A stretch of 64,000 bases of DNA from Lucinisca nassula. Taxonomy: Eukaryota > Mollusca > Bivalvia > Lucinida > Lucinidae. Under the pieces are notes generated by a model. That model did no database searches. It was not told where the DNA came from and worked only from the letters and a program-made list of their open reading frames with translations. How positions within the stretch are numbered: position 1 is the first letter of the stretch; each line of letters starts with the position of its first letter. The stretch is from contig OY757026.1 in NCBI GenBank assembly GCA_963580285.1, forward strand, positions 65,287,396 through 65,351,395. The letters are read 5' to 3'. Positions 11,625-22,881 of this stretch are shown here, piece after piece. The position numbers and the translations under genes are program-made.

Positions 11625-11756
11625 ACGTTCTGCGTCGCACGTGACAGCTGGTCCCGAGGATTATGATTGTTGTTCCCACTGAACAGCATGTATCATAGAT
11701 TCAGGGACCACCGACCCACCAGTATTGTCAGTACTTTGATTTCTTGTCTTTTTCAG
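11625..11756 (+). other. Intron 3' end before exon copy A
   Basis: A pyrimidine-rich tract, ctttgatttcttgtcttttt, runs into cag at 11754-11756, a strong splice acceptor. The last 74 bases are identical to those before exon copy B (ending at 35084). A degraded MITE-A end (gggggtcagaattatatatg) lies further upstream near 11545, in the same relative position as in copy B, so the duplication included it. Confidence 0.6.
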
Positions 11757-11921
11757 TTTGATGAAAAAATACTGGAGAGTAAAACAGGAAAAGTAGGAAA
11801 TCTTTTTATTTACTATGAAATTAGAAAGAATGGCCTGAAAAGAATAGTTCTAACTAAACGGAGTCAAGTCAAGAAAGATGTTTCACTTAAAGACGTCAGT
11901 GTGATCAATTACACGGATTAA
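11757..11921 (+). CDS. 3'-terminal coding exon, copy A (unknown protein)
   Basis: An open frame of 54 codons plus taa follows the splice acceptor. The peptide begins FDEKILESK, carries the conserved core GNLFIYYE then KNGLKR, and ends INYTD. Copy B at 35085 is its paralogue. I do not recognise the family. There is no signal peptide or membrane segment in this exon; the residues are mixed charged and hydrophobic with a Lys-rich tail. The frame is preserved in both copies despite many substitutions, and the length difference is a multiple of three, which argues for function. Upstream exons are not visible in the window. It could instead belong to a captured transposon exon, though no transposon motif is present. 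Confidence 0.5.
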   Translation, partial: FDEKILESKTGKVGNLFIYYEIRKNGLKRIVLTKRSQVKKDVSLKDVSVINYTD

Positions 11922-12029
11922 ATAACTGGGGTAACGCAATGATTGAGATTGATCAGTCGATGACTTCTTATAGACTGAAGGCTATCTGGATCGACTTTTC
12001 TATTTTCAGAGAACATGACGTCAAATGGA

Positions 12030-12255
12030 CTATTATCATATGACGTCGCGTCTGAGAATGTAATAACGTCATGTAATAAATTCGATAATCCACTAGTGGA
12101 TTAAATATGAAAATTACGTAGATACGCCTCGAAACGTTACATGTGCGACGTCCTTAACGACTTCGCATTTACTAATGGCGACATATTGACATTCTTGTAA
12201 ACCAGTCGTGAATAAAATTAGTTTTAAAAGTCATATGATAAACAGAATCTTGCAT
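12030..12255. mobile_element. Short TIR element of family C, inverted copy
   Basis: Same element as 7152-7363 in opposite orientation, between tatcatatgacgtcg and gtcatatgataa. Confidence 0.6.
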
Positions 12256-12655
12256 TCGTGCTCATGTATTATTGAAGTTATTAAACTCGTTGAGTAAAAG
12301 GCATTAAATGCTCGGCAAAGCCTCGCATTTTATCCCTTTTCCTCAACTCGTTTAATAAATTCAATAATACATGAACACTCATGTAAGATCCTCTATGTCG
12401 ACAATGTATTAAACTCGTTGAGGAAAAGGGATAAAATGCTCGGCAAAGCCTCGCATTTTATCCCTTTTCCTCAACTCGTTTAATAAATTCAACAATACAT
12501 GAACACTCATGTAAGATCCTCTATGTCAACAATGTATTAAACTCGTTGAGGAAAAGGGATAAAATGCTCGGCAAAGCCTCGCATTTTATCCCTTTTCCTC
12601 AACTCGTTTAATAAATTCAATAATACATGAACACTCATGTAAGATCCTCTATGTC
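12256..12655. repeat. Three tandem copies of palindrome C
   Basis: The motif aaactcgttgag recurs at 12283, 12411 and 12539, an exact 128 base period. Each unit is itself a palindrome whose arms meet at gctcggcaaagcctcgc. The first unit carries small differences (gagtaaaaggcattaaat); the second and third are nearly identical. Confidence 0.88.
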
Positions 12656-12684
12656 TACTATGGAGAACATGACATCAAACATTT

Positions 12685-12955
12685 GATTTTAGGTTTAATG
12701 TCCCCGTCAACATTGTATAAGTCATTTTGGAGACGTTGCTTACAATTTTGTGGGACTTTTTCCCGACACTAAGATTAAATGACATCTCAAGCCCCTTCGC
12801 CCAATGAAACAAATAGGCTTTGTAAGCATGGACGGTCCGACCCACACCGCTTTGTCTGGATAGGCTTAGATACTCTAAGCGGTTACAGTACTCGTGTGCG
12901 GTCGGTTTTAGCTCTTCGTGGAAGTATTATGCAGCCCATTTATATGGGCGGGGGC
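12685..12955 (-). mobile_element. V-SINE-like element, copy 3
   Basis: The left end is the tail complement (ggtttaatgtccccgtcaac) and the right end the GC-rich head (tgggcgggggc). Somewhat diverged from the other copies. Confidence 0.75.
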
Positions 12956-13198
12956 GAGACATCAAAAATGAATTAGGCAGCACTCTCGAAGATGCCGTCA
13001 GATGAACTACTAGACTAGAAAGGCAAATGAACGGGTTTAAATCTTAAGGTAGTAACTCAGTCTGACGAAATAATCATGCTATCCGTGAATGTGGCCAAAC
13101 GGCTAGTACATGGAACGGGCTCACTGAACTGAGTTTCGATCGTCGCTTTTATCTGAATATAGAATTTTGTATAGTAAATCAACAACAACAAGAAATAA

Positions 13199-13293
13199 TC
13201 TGTCTTTGCTCCGATCAAAAACGGACACTGCTACCACAATGTATACAGAACAACAACATTATGTTATTGCCGATAGCAGAGCACTGTGGCTAG
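13199..13293. repeat. Direct repeat pair, left copy
   Basis: Begins tctttgctccgatcaaaaac and ends agcagagcactgtggctag. It is repeated at 13892-13985 with a few substitutions. The spacer includes a stretch (13688-13760) related to the gag-like sequence at 32770-32830, so the pair may be left over from one retroelement. Nothing else is recognisable in 12960-13690. Confidence 0.7.
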
Positions 13294-13687
13294 AGCACTG
13301 GCTATGGACATCTATTGCTTGATAAACATTTATAGCTATGTTAAGAAACTGAATATGTATACATTCTCGGGTCCTCTATACAGACTGCCACATCTGAAAG
13401 CTCACGACGCCCATGAAAAAACAGCTTAGCTGAAAACCTGTGTTCAAAAACTGTTCAGTGGCTTTATATGTGGAGTGGGTTGGACTTCACACTATTCAAC
13501 TCGTTATCTCAATCTATGACATCTCAAATAATGGCTTACGTTAAACTTAACACATGTTAGTTACGCTATATGTTACTTAGATTTCACTCCTTTTATCTTA
13601 AAACTATTATTATCTCAAACCATATATTCCAGTCATTTGGTGTTTGAGATGAGTCGACTGTACATTACTTATTGATAGGTAAAGAAA

Positions 13688-13760
13688 CTTGAATTTCGTG
13701 TTGACTGTTCGAAGTGCCAGCTAGAACTGACGAAACATCTTTCATTTCCCTCAATCGCTC
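13688..13760 (-). mobile_element. Fragment related to the gag-like sequence at 32.8 kb
   Basis: The minus-strand translation shares SVLAGTSNSQHEIQV with SVLASTSNSQPEIQV of the element at 32607-32828. Only this short piece is present. Confidence 0.45.
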
Positions 13761-13891
13761 ACAGTTCTATTCATTTGATTGGCCTTTTCTATCCATCACC
13801 GATCATAACAAGTTATAAACAAGAAATACCGTTTAAACTATACTCAAAGACAGGACTTTCCGCTATACTTCGTAACGCGGAAAAGTATTAT

Positions 13892-13985
13892 GTCTTTGCT
13901 CCGATCAAAAACGGACACTGCTACCACAATGTATACAAAAGAACAAATATTATGTTATTGCCCAAAGCAGAGCACTGTGGCTAGA
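13892..13985. repeat. Direct repeat pair, right copy
   Basis: Second copy of the repeat at 13199-13293. Confidence 0.7.
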
Positions 13986-14289
13986 ACATCTTTCAAGGTA
14001 GAAAGCCAGCGGTGTATGAAATAAATTCAATGTTTTGGTCAGGAAAATTTTGCAAGTTAAATTAAGAATTAGTAGCAAACACACGACTATAGAGAGGCTG
14101 GAACAACATACTTAGGTACGCAAATCTCGCCTGGAATCTCGTTCAATTCCTCGCGATAATCCGCCATCTTTACAGAGTTCATGAGAATTGTATTCACACA
14201 CAAAAATTGCTTCTCAAAACCCGAAAGGATTCCAGTCCCAATACAAAAGAAACATAAAAAGCGTCGAAATAATTTTGAAAAGCTCTTTT

Positions 14290-14860
14290 CGAAGACCGTT
14301 GCATCAAACGCTGAAGTTCGATCGCGGGAATTTTCGAAACTACGTCGCACTGAGTCGAAAATGTCAGCCGTTAAAACCAAGCACCGCGCTTGGACCAACG
14401 AGTTACCGGAGCATTTACCGAAGCATTTACCGGAGATTTAAGCGTTTCTCGTCTGGCCAAGCAGTTACAACTGTCACAAATTATTGCTCGGGTATAAAAT
14501 AAAGCCCTGGGTATAGCAATATTTGGATACCTGCGGATTTCTACTTTCGAGAGACCCTTGCACCAAACGCTCAAGTTTGGTCGCGGGAAAGTTTCGAAAC
14601 TACGTCACGCATTTATGAAATGAAACGTACCACACTGAGCCGAAAAGGTTAGCCGGTAAAATCCAGTACCGCGATTAAACCCACGAGTTACCGTAGCATT
14701 TACCAAAGCATTTACCGGAGCTTCTCGGTTGGGAGGAAAGCCCTTCTCGTCTGGCCAAGCATTTAAAACTTTTCACAAAAACTCAGGGTTGTAGAATAAA
14801 GCCCCGGGTATAGTAAGAAACACAATGAGCTATCTGGATACCTGTGGATTTCTACCTTCC
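14290..14860. repeat. Two tandem units of about 280 bp
   Basis: Landmarks recur in the same order: aaacgctgaagttcgatcgc and aaacgctcaagtttggtcgc, then tttaccggag, tctcgtctggccaagca, and finally tggatacctg(c/t)ggatttctac. Divergence is moderate, so the duplication is not recent. The open frames across it are broken and carry no family motif. Confidence 0.75.
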
Positions 14861-14869
14861 CAAGATTTA

Positions 14870-15083
14870 CAAAATGATACTTTTAGACATCTTTTCGGTG
14901 TTCTATAATGAAAATGTATGCTGATCGAGGCGATTCTAATGAGTACACACAGCATACATTTGCAAGAAAAAAGACTAAAATCTCCTTAATTATCCCCCAC
15001 TATTTCTTATGTAAGAATTGGTTCGACACATCCATGGTAAACCAGCCATCATTGTTCGAGCCATCAAAGTTCTGCTGTAATAA
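14870..15083 (-). mobile_element. Partial MITE-E (pogo/Tigger-like ends)
   Basis: Contains one arm of the palindromic core (gaggcgattctaatgagtac) and the terminal repeat gttcgagccatcaaagttct, as in the full copy at 39101-39453. The other end is missing. Confidence 0.7.
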
Positions 15084-15394
15084 GCTAATAATTAATTAAT
15101 TAATTAATAATTAACCTGTTGTAATTGGATAAACTTGATCTCATCACTCTTATTTCTTTTTATAGAACTAAGTACGGGAAAACGTCAGCAACTAATTTTA
15201 AACAAAGACTGTGTAGATGATTTGCAGTGAGATAAAAACAAAACCCAATTCGTCACCCTATTGTATGTTATATGACTTTGCCAAAATTGCTGGTGATATA
15301 TTACACTCATACTACTGTATTTTGAATATAAGCTGCTGCCTGCATGAATATGATGTACTTTTATTCACTTCCAAACAATATCCATCAATTTACC

Positions 15395-16020
15395 TATATG
15401 TTCTTAGCATGTTAGAGGTCTGGGCAATAAAACAAAACGACAACAAATGTTCACTTGGCTTAAACAAAACAGTTACGCAATAATGTTATTACAAGAAACC
15501 GATTCTGGAGAAAGTACCCACAGCTTATGGAAGCAAGAATGGGGAAACGATGCATATTTCAGCGGCAATAGCACAAATAGTGAAGGCATAGGCATTTTAA
15601 TAAATCCTAATATATCATATACTGTTTTAAATTATACCGAAATAATTGTCGGTAGAAAACAAGCTCTGGATCTCATTATAAATGAAAAAGAAATAACTAT
15701 AATAAATATATATGGCCCAAATTTAGACGATGCAATCCACTTCGAAATTCTAGAGAACTACTTAAACGAGAATGACGAAAAAACGTTCACCATTGGGTGG
15801 GGGGGAGGGTGGATTTTAATACAGTACTCGACAAATTACTGGATAAAAAGAACGGAAAATTAGATACACATAAACTATGCAGACGCCAAATAAAACACAT
15901 AATTGATAAGTTTAATTTTGTAGACATCTGGAGACACAAACATCTTAATTTAAGACAATATACATGGCACTCTTCTCATAAACCACCTATATTTAGTAGG
16001 CTAGACTATTTTCTAAATTC
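15395..16020 (+). mobile_element. L1-like LINE ORF2, endonuclease domain (broken)
   Basis: First piece of a split ORF2 that continues at 18923, 20513 and 22882. It begins with the canonical RGLGNKTKRQQMFTWLKQN, followed by the APE-endonuclease motif MLLQET near 15487. A frameshift in the G-run at 15795-15808 destroys the DFN step; the frame resumes with DFNTVLDKLLDKKNG and then SRLDYFL. The enzyme would nick target DNA to prime reverse transcription. Summing the four pieces without the insertions gives roughly 3.7 kb, about the size of a complete L1-type ORF2. Stops, frameshifts and three insertions make it a pseudogene. Confidence 0.88.
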
Positions 16021-18922
16021 AGTAAAGGGGGTCTTTCATTTGTGCCCATGCATGTTTTTTCTTTAAACGTTGTATATTAATAACTCAGCATATACAACCT
16101 ATAAAAATGTATTTAATAAATTATATAAATCAAAGTAGGACTCAGGAGGCCACTCTAACTGACTCCCTCCATGAGCTGGTGTCTGTCTCTAAATAAGTGC
16201 GTCTTAAATCTTATGTTTTATTTAGTTTCAATATCTGTGAACTGGATTGAATGCAGAACTCCATAGGCATTCCTTTGATACTAAAAAACTTTTGAATTAA
16301 TTAAAGTTTACATTTTCTGATAAAATAATTATCAAAAATCTCATTTTTAATTAAAATTTTAAAAAATTATCAAAATTCAATCACTAAGATAAATATGTTC
16401 TAGTCTTTGTCAAGATTTCATTTTGCTAGGAAAACTTGCCATATGTATATTCTTTAGCTATGCCAAATTTCATGAAAATCCGAAACCGGTAACACTGTAG
16501 TTTTACACCTTAAATGGATGTAAGTCGTTTCTGAAAATTTACTATTTTATTGAAATCATCCAAGAACCTTACAAAAAGGCAATTCGTAACATTTATGTAA
16601 TAAAAATGAGATTATACAAATCAAAATGAATACATATTGAGCTGATCTAGCTTAGAAACTATTAAAATATCATGAATTTCTGATATATTCCTTTCATATA
16701 TACACTATGATATATCCAAAATAGTAGATAGTAAAACACTAAATCAAAAGGAATTCTAATCAACAAATTAGGCTAAACAACAAATATTGCTTTTTTATTA
16801 GCATCAAAATTATTGTGAACAAGTGCAACTTTATTTAATGACTTCGCATAAGTCATGCTACTCATATAGGTGTAAGACAAGGAGATCCATTACTTTCATT
16901 TCCATACCAAGCTGGTATGCAAGGACGCAATGGACAGTGGTTTGTTGTTACTAGTAAAAATAGTTCTGTTGATAAATCCATGGCCATATTAAGCCTTAGA
17001 TATACTCTGTCTTTATGAACGCTGGATTATTATCCTAACAAAAAAGTTACAGTAATTATTGGTTAGTATTTCCTAAAATCGAAATGTCACTGATATTGAG
17101 TTTCTGTTGCAAAAGATATCATTGATGGATGAGGCGCAGAATATTTGGTGTAAACAAAGCTGACCCATGACCTAGAGAAATTTTGCTATTAGATAGGGAG
17201 AGAAACAGTTTCCTTCCTTATAGTACACATGCATAAATATGTCTCTTTCTACATTGTTATTGTAATTGTTGATGTTTCTTAAGTGTCTTTTTTTTCTATT
17301 TACTTTGTCAATATAGTGGTTAATTTATCGGAAGCGAGCTTTTAGTATTTTTTTCTGGTTGTAAAACTTTCAACCACTTCTTGAATGTTTCTGCTGAATG
17401 CAAGTTCGCTGTTTTTTAAGCACTGTTCTTGCTTGCTTTTTGTTCATTAGTAATTACCAGTACATTTCTGTGCAATGTATCTCTCAGCTTAGAAAGAGCA
17501 TTGGACTGAAAAAAGCATCACAATGTATTTACTGAAAATAATTTAAAATCCTATGAGTAATGCGATAACTACTCACAGGTTGAATAATTATTATCAACAG
17601 TTTAAATGCTTCCTGATATCTTAAATAGTGTGCTTTGTAATTACTGCAACAACTGCTGAGATAGGTAAATGAAGTGAAAGACCTATACAAATATATAGAC
17701 AACACAATCATGATCACATAAGTTTTGGAACACTGACAGATGTACGACCATGTGAATTCTAAAACCAAATTCAAATGGCTTTGGAATACAGCTTCAGGAA
17801 GCCGTTTGATTTCGTTCATAGGGGCTGTACAAAAAAGATAGATTGGCTAGTGCCTATGCAGATACAAATTCTGAAAACTTAATGTCCAGGAAAAGTAATC
17901 TCAAGTGTTATTGATTTTCCCTAGAGTAAACCTTTCTTTTTAAATGGACAGTAAGGGTTAAATAAACAAACAACGGTTTGATTTGAGAGTCATTTATCTC
18001 CAGTCGGATAATCAATCTCACAAAATCTGAAGCAACATCTAAAGTGACTGGTATGTTGTTGATTTGAATGTTAAATCTAAACATCACCTTAGCACCATTA
18101 AAATTAGACAAGAAAGACAAAAAGAAAACTGTGCACATGATTACATGGGTGCGTTTGATGACGTTTGTCATCAAAACATTTGCGGTATAGTTCTGTAGAC
18201 AAAAAAGTTTGTTCCATAGGGGGTAAATTTACTGAAATGGATGTTTTGAAATAATACTAATAATTATGCTATGAACTACTTACACAAACCATACTATACT
18301 ATAGCCATCCAAATTGAAAGCAATAGTAAAGTATTATTAAACAGCATGGCCAAAACATGATAATCATATAATTTCACATTTTGCTGAATCAGGACTATCA
18401 GTATTCAGTCTGTTAAAACACAATGTTACCGGTCCTCAATTTCCATCAAAATTCATCAACATGTTCCTTAGATATGTGGGTATTTTTTATGCTAAAATGG
18501 TGTCTTGACAAAAATTGGAACTTGGTAAAAATGCATATAAAATTTTAATGAATACAAAAATAGGAGCTGAAATATGGGGACACCATCAAAGAAAACTGAA
18601 TGCCCAGCCACTATTACTAGATATATGAGGTCATTCATAGTATCAACTAACTCACCAATTATGGATTCAATTCATAAAACATAGCAGCATTAGATATATG
18701 AAACTCTGAATACTGTAGACAAGTTTATGTGAGAGTACTCTCTGTTGTGATAGTGACTTCATAAGATATGTAATAAATTTACTACAGAAATTAAATTCAA
18801 AAGTGAATGCATCGTAATTATAATGGTTATACCCAAGGCAATTATTGTGCATAATTTCATTAAAATCCAAGCGTGGGCAGAAACCAATGCAAATTTCCTA
18901 TACCTTGAAAGACCCCCTTTGA
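16021..18922. mobile_element. 2.9 kb TIR element inserted in the LINE
   Basis: A perfect 15 bp inverted repeat, aaagggggtctttca, bounds it at 16024-16038 and 18906-18920. The flanks share aaatt, a possible short target duplication. The LINE frame stops before it (DYFLNS) and resumes after it (FVVSCEHK then HKTDYNLV). The interior is AT-rich with no transposase I recognise. A short peptide, IGVRQGDPLLSF, near 16866-16905 resembles the GVRQGDPLSP motif of reverse transcriptases. The two longest minus-strand frames (17529-17819, 17908-18174) match no family known to me. Confidence 0.65.
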
Positions 18923-19104
18923 CAAATTCGTAGTGTCCTGCGAACATAAAATTAGTCATAAAACAGATTACAATTTGGTTTTATTAAATCTCGATCTAAT
19001 GAAAATTAACAGAGGATCTTGATACTTTAAAATTAATGACAGTCTGAATATCAAAATATAATTAAATGAAAGATAAACGAAATATCAATATTAAACAATG
19101 AAGC
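18923..19104 (+). mobile_element. L1-like LINE ORF2, end of endonuclease domain
   Basis: Continues the broken ORF2: SHKTDYNLVLLNLDL stands where L1 elements have the S/T-D-H catalytic triplet, so His is replaced by Tyr. It is followed by KINRGS, a stop, then YFKINDSL (normally GYWKLNNSLL). The sequence then runs to the GAAGC target duplication (19100-19104) of the LTR element. Confidence 0.8.
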
Positions 19105-20507
19105 TGTAACATCCGAAACGGGCCAACGCCCTTTCGGGTGATATCATTAATTAAAAGACTCTCAGATGTGTGATAGATGTATTCTTCAGAAGATAACAAT
19201 GAAACTATGGAACGGTAACTAACATGACAAGCGATGTAACGTAATTGACATCACAGTTAGATCTTTTACTAGGCATCAAATGGTAGGCGATCACAGGATA
19301 TTACATCTTTCCTTTTCTTCTAAAAAACAGTTTATTTCTACGATGAATACGGTTTGCAAGGAGTCGGTAATACAATTTGTTCCTATTTGAGTTAGTTTGA
19401 AATATGAACCAATAATGCGGTCAAAGATAAGCCTAACAGTAAATGTTCATTAACTTGTCACTTATGTCTCTGATCCAATTTCTTTATCGCATTTTATCTT
19501 CCCGGTATTGCTAGAACGTCGTGTAGTGTCTGTGGCATCTTCTGTTGCCTCTTTGCCTCTCTTGGCATTTTCTATTGCATCTATTGACATCTTCTATTCG
19601 CCTTTATCACTGTGCAAAATTTAGTGAAAAGGGCAATTGCCTCTCTTGGCATCTTCTATTGCCTCACTTGACATCTTCTGTTGCCTCTTTTTGGCATCTT
19701 CTATTGCCTTTTGGCATCTTCCATTGCCTCTTCACATCTTCTATTGCCTCTTGGCATCTTCTCTTGTCTCTTGGCATCTTCTATTGCCACATAGCATCTT
19801 CTATTGCCTCTCTTGGCATCTTCAGTTGCCTCTTGACATCTTCTGTTGCATCTTGGCATCTTCAGTTGCCTCTCTTGGCATCTTCATTTGCCTCTTGGCA
19901 CCTTCTATTGCATCTCTTGGCATCTTTAGTTGCCTCTTGACATCTTCTGTTGCATCTTGGCATCTTCAGTTGCCTCTTGACATCTTCTATTGCCTCTCTT
20001 GGCATCTTCTATTGCCTCTCTTGGCATCTTCAGTTGCCTCTTGGCATCTTCTATTGCCTCTCTTCGCATCTTCAGTTGCCTCTTGAATCTTCTGTTGCCT
20101 CTCTTGGCATCTTCAGTTGCCTCTTGGCATCTTCTATTGCCTCTCTTGGCATCTTTAGTTGCCTCTTGACATCTGCTGTTGTTTTTTTTTTCTCCAGGCT
20201 GCTTGACAATATGTCATTAATATTTTCATCTTCATTCTCTCTTTCTCTGCTTTAGACCATATTCTTCTTTCCTCCTATCCCCTTTTCCTTTTATACTCGT
20301 CGCCAAGTTAACTTCCGAAACGGACCAACGCCCTTTCGGGTGATATCATTAATAAAAAGACTCTCAGATGTGTGATAGATGTATTCTTCAGATGATAACA
20401 ATATAACTATGGAACAGTAACTAACGCAATAAGCGACGTAACGTAATTGACATCACAGTTAGATCTATTACTAGGCATCAAATGGTAGGCGATCACAGGA
20501 TATTACA
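19105..20507 (-). mobile_element. TRIM-like LTR retrotransposon carrying a minisatellite
   Basis: Two direct repeats of 201 bp (19105-19305 and 20307-20507), about 93 percent alike by eye, have LTR-type ends. On the minus strand the 3' LTR begins TGTAATATCC and ends GATGTTACA. A perfect 5 bp target duplication, GAAGC, lies at 19100-19104 and 20508-20512. The polypurine tract (gaagaaaaggaaaga on the minus strand) abuts the 3' LTR, and ttggcgacgagtataaaagg follows the 5' LTR where a primer site is expected. No gag or pol remains; the interior is mostly the minisatellite at 19530-20180. At about 1.4 kb it is non-autonomous. Confidence 0.88.
19530..20180. repeat. Minisatellite inside the TRIM
   Basis: Units of about 20-22 bases based on ttgcctcttggcatcttcta, repeated roughly 30 times with variants (ctctcttggc, cttgacatc). 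Open frames exist in all phases only because the repeat lacks stops in this orientation. They are not genes. Confidence 0.9.
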
Positions 20508-20512
20508 GAAGC

Positions 20513-22317
20513 CAACCCGAATACACTATGGGAAATCATTAAGGGAACAGTAAGAAACGAAACAATCATATATGCGACAAAGAGAAGAAAGAAAGTAATG
20601 AACTTGAAAATCAACTGAAGTTAGAGATAGATAAACTTAATGAAGATATTATTGAAACGACTAATATGAATAGACAAGAAATACTCAAAAACGAACTGCA
20701 ACAAAATATAATGAATTGGAAATACTTACTGAAAATAAATTAAACGGATTGATACTAAGATCAAATGCTAATATAATCGAAAACAGCGCAAGAAACAGTA
20801 GATATTTTGCAAGCTTAGACAAAAACGTTCAGAAAACAAACTTTTATCTAGGCTAATAATAAAAAATGAAATTTGCACAAACCAGAAAGAGATATTAAGT
20901 GGAGCAGAAACATTTTATAAAAATCTGTATGAAAAGCGGACAACCGAAAACTCAATTTTCGATAACACTATAAACAAGCTCAACGAAAACGACAGGAATT
21001 ATTGCGAAGGATTAATAACAGAACAAGAATGTATAAAAGCTCTTAAAGATATGAAAAACCGGAAAAGCCCTGGATCAGATGTATTAACTGTTGAATTTTA
21101 CAAAATATTTTGGAGTACTATTAAACAATATTATGTTAATTCGATTAATTATTCTTATGAAAATGGACATCTAACCGAATTACAAAATCAAGGCATAATT
21201 ACACTCATTCCTAAACCCAATAAAGAAACAACAAACCTTGAAAACTGGAGGCCTATAAGCCTACTTAATATTGACTATAAGATTGCTACAAAAGTAGTAG
21301 CCAACAGAATAAAACATATTATAACAGATAATTATAATAGACGTCTCTCAGACTGGTTTTATAAATGGACGATGTATAGGAGAGAATATAAGACTCCTTT
21401 AAGAAATTCTAGAAAAAAAACAGAGGATCATAATAGGCCAGGCATGATTTTTTTCTCTGACTTCGAAAAGGCGTTCGATAGTCTCGACCACCAATACCTG
21501 ATAAATTGTTTAAGACATTTTAATTTTGGTGAAAGCCTGATAAGATGGATTAAACTATTTTATGTAGAGGCGAAAAGCTGCGTTTCAAACAACGGCTACT
21601 TATCAAACTTTTTTTACAATAAAACGTGGAGTTCGACAGGGTTGTCCACTCTCCCCTTACTTATTTATAATTTGTATTGAATTATTATCTCGTAAAATTG
21701 CTACTTCGGAAGAATTAAAAGATATAAAACTTGCTGGTCATGAATTCAGAAGGTCTTTATTCGCCGACGATGCATCATTTATACTTGACGGTTCCCCTAA
21801 ATCCTTTTAAACATTAATTGAAATATCGGACAACTTCAGCTATGTTTCAGGATTACAGACTAAATAGTAAGAAATGCCAAGTTCTACGAATAGGTTCACT
21901 GACAAGAAGTGAAATAATTTATTTTAAACATCGAAAATTTCATTGGAGTTCGACAGAAGCAAAAGCAATAGGAATGACATTTTCAACAAAGCGAAACTCT
22001 ATCTTTCAACTAAATTTAGAACCCAAAATCATCGACTTTGAAAAATGCTTAAAACAATGGCAACATAGGAAACTTACTCTCATTGGCAAAATAACAGTCA
22101 TAAAAAATTATGCTCTTCCCAAACTAATATATGCACTATGAACATTAGAAAACCCGCCAACAGAAATAAGAAATCAAACGGATTGAAAACATTATGTATA
22201 ACTTTATATGGGAAAGCAAACCAGAAAAGATCAAAAGAGAAATATTAACGAAAGACTACGAACAGGAAGAGATAAAAATGATAGACTTACAAACGTTTAT
22301 AATGTCGTTAAAAATAA
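20513..22317 (+). mobile_element. L1-like LINE ORF2, reverse transcriptase domain (broken)
   Basis: Resumes with NPNTLWEIIKGTVRNETI, as expected straight after the GAAGC duplication. A helical linker leads to LKDMKNRKSPGSDVLTVEFY, ENWRPISLLNID, FFSDFEKAFDSLDH and the catalytic FADDASFIL near 21760. These are the standard order of non-LTR reverse transcriptase motifs, which copy the element RNA at the nicked target. Frameshifts lie between the fingers and palm and before FADD. Around 21630 the reading is GLSTLPLLIYN instead of GCPLSPYLFI, a one-base slip. The following thumb region (FHWSSTEAKAIGMTFS, KLTLIGKITVIKNYALPK, MYNFIWESKPEKI) is well preserved until the next insertion. Confidence 0.92.
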
Positions 22318-22873
22318 TGGTACTTATCACAGATGTACAAATATGTGTAGTTTTTCTACACGGGCGCACATACACACATACATAAATATATACATGCACG
22401 TTCATATAAAAAAAAGGTTGTGAAACACATCTACTAACTCGAGCCAAAGTTAAACAGCTACAGCGTCCAATCCAACCGATCATCAGTCTTTGTCTCACAT
22501 CACGATTCGATGAGCGCTACTGAGTTTCTGTAATGTATTGTTTCTCTCGAGACAGCCCAAAATCACAATACTTGATTCGTCAGTGCTAATTACCCTAAAA
22601 TCCATTCCCCGTGGAGCCATATGCTTTATTTCACTACTATTCATTTTGTAACCAAAATGAAATTCACTTACAATATTTTCACAACAACTTGCAAATTCGA
22701 GCAAATTTGACAGTTACAACTATAATTAGTACATTGTTATTGTAATCGAGGCATACATATTTGAATAAGTCAGTTGACTTTTTTCTGAATCCCTTTGTAT
22801 GATACTTGTATTCTGTGTCAACATTATCTGTGTAAAAGATGTATGTATTATACAAAGAAATAAAGTTTAAACC
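22318..22873. mobile_element. 556 bp insertion in the LINE thumb region
   Basis: The LINE frame SLK.I breaks here and resumes with ISWVKRILN. An 8 bp direct repeat, aaaaataa, flanks the block (22310-22317 and 22874-22881). The ends are tggtacttatc and gtttaaacc. It contains a CACATACA-type low-complexity stretch and a minus-strand frame with FGYKMNSSEIKHMAPRGMDF that I cannot assign. The class is undecided; a solo LTR or hAT-type MITE are options. Confidence 0.6.
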
Positions 22874-22881
22874 AAAAATAA

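Noticed and set aside
11667..11756. Upstream extension of exon copy A as continuous coding sequence (frame MLFPLNSMYHRF...)
   Set aside because: The stretch ends in a classic polypyrimidine tract and cag and is more conserved in bases than the exon, so intron is the better reading; only transcript data would settle it.
12256..12655. CRISPR-like array (also the tandem arrays at 41.5, 35.5 and 4.8 kb)
   Set aside because: Units are contiguous and lack short repeats with unique spacers; the sequence is eukaryotic.
15217..15483. 88-codon frame upstream of the LINE
   Set aside because: It overlaps the LINE ORF2 start in another phase and has no motif.
19545..20255. Three overlapping frames of 101-149 codons rich in Leu, Ser and Trp-His
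   Set aside because: They are translations of the 20-base minisatellite in all three phases.
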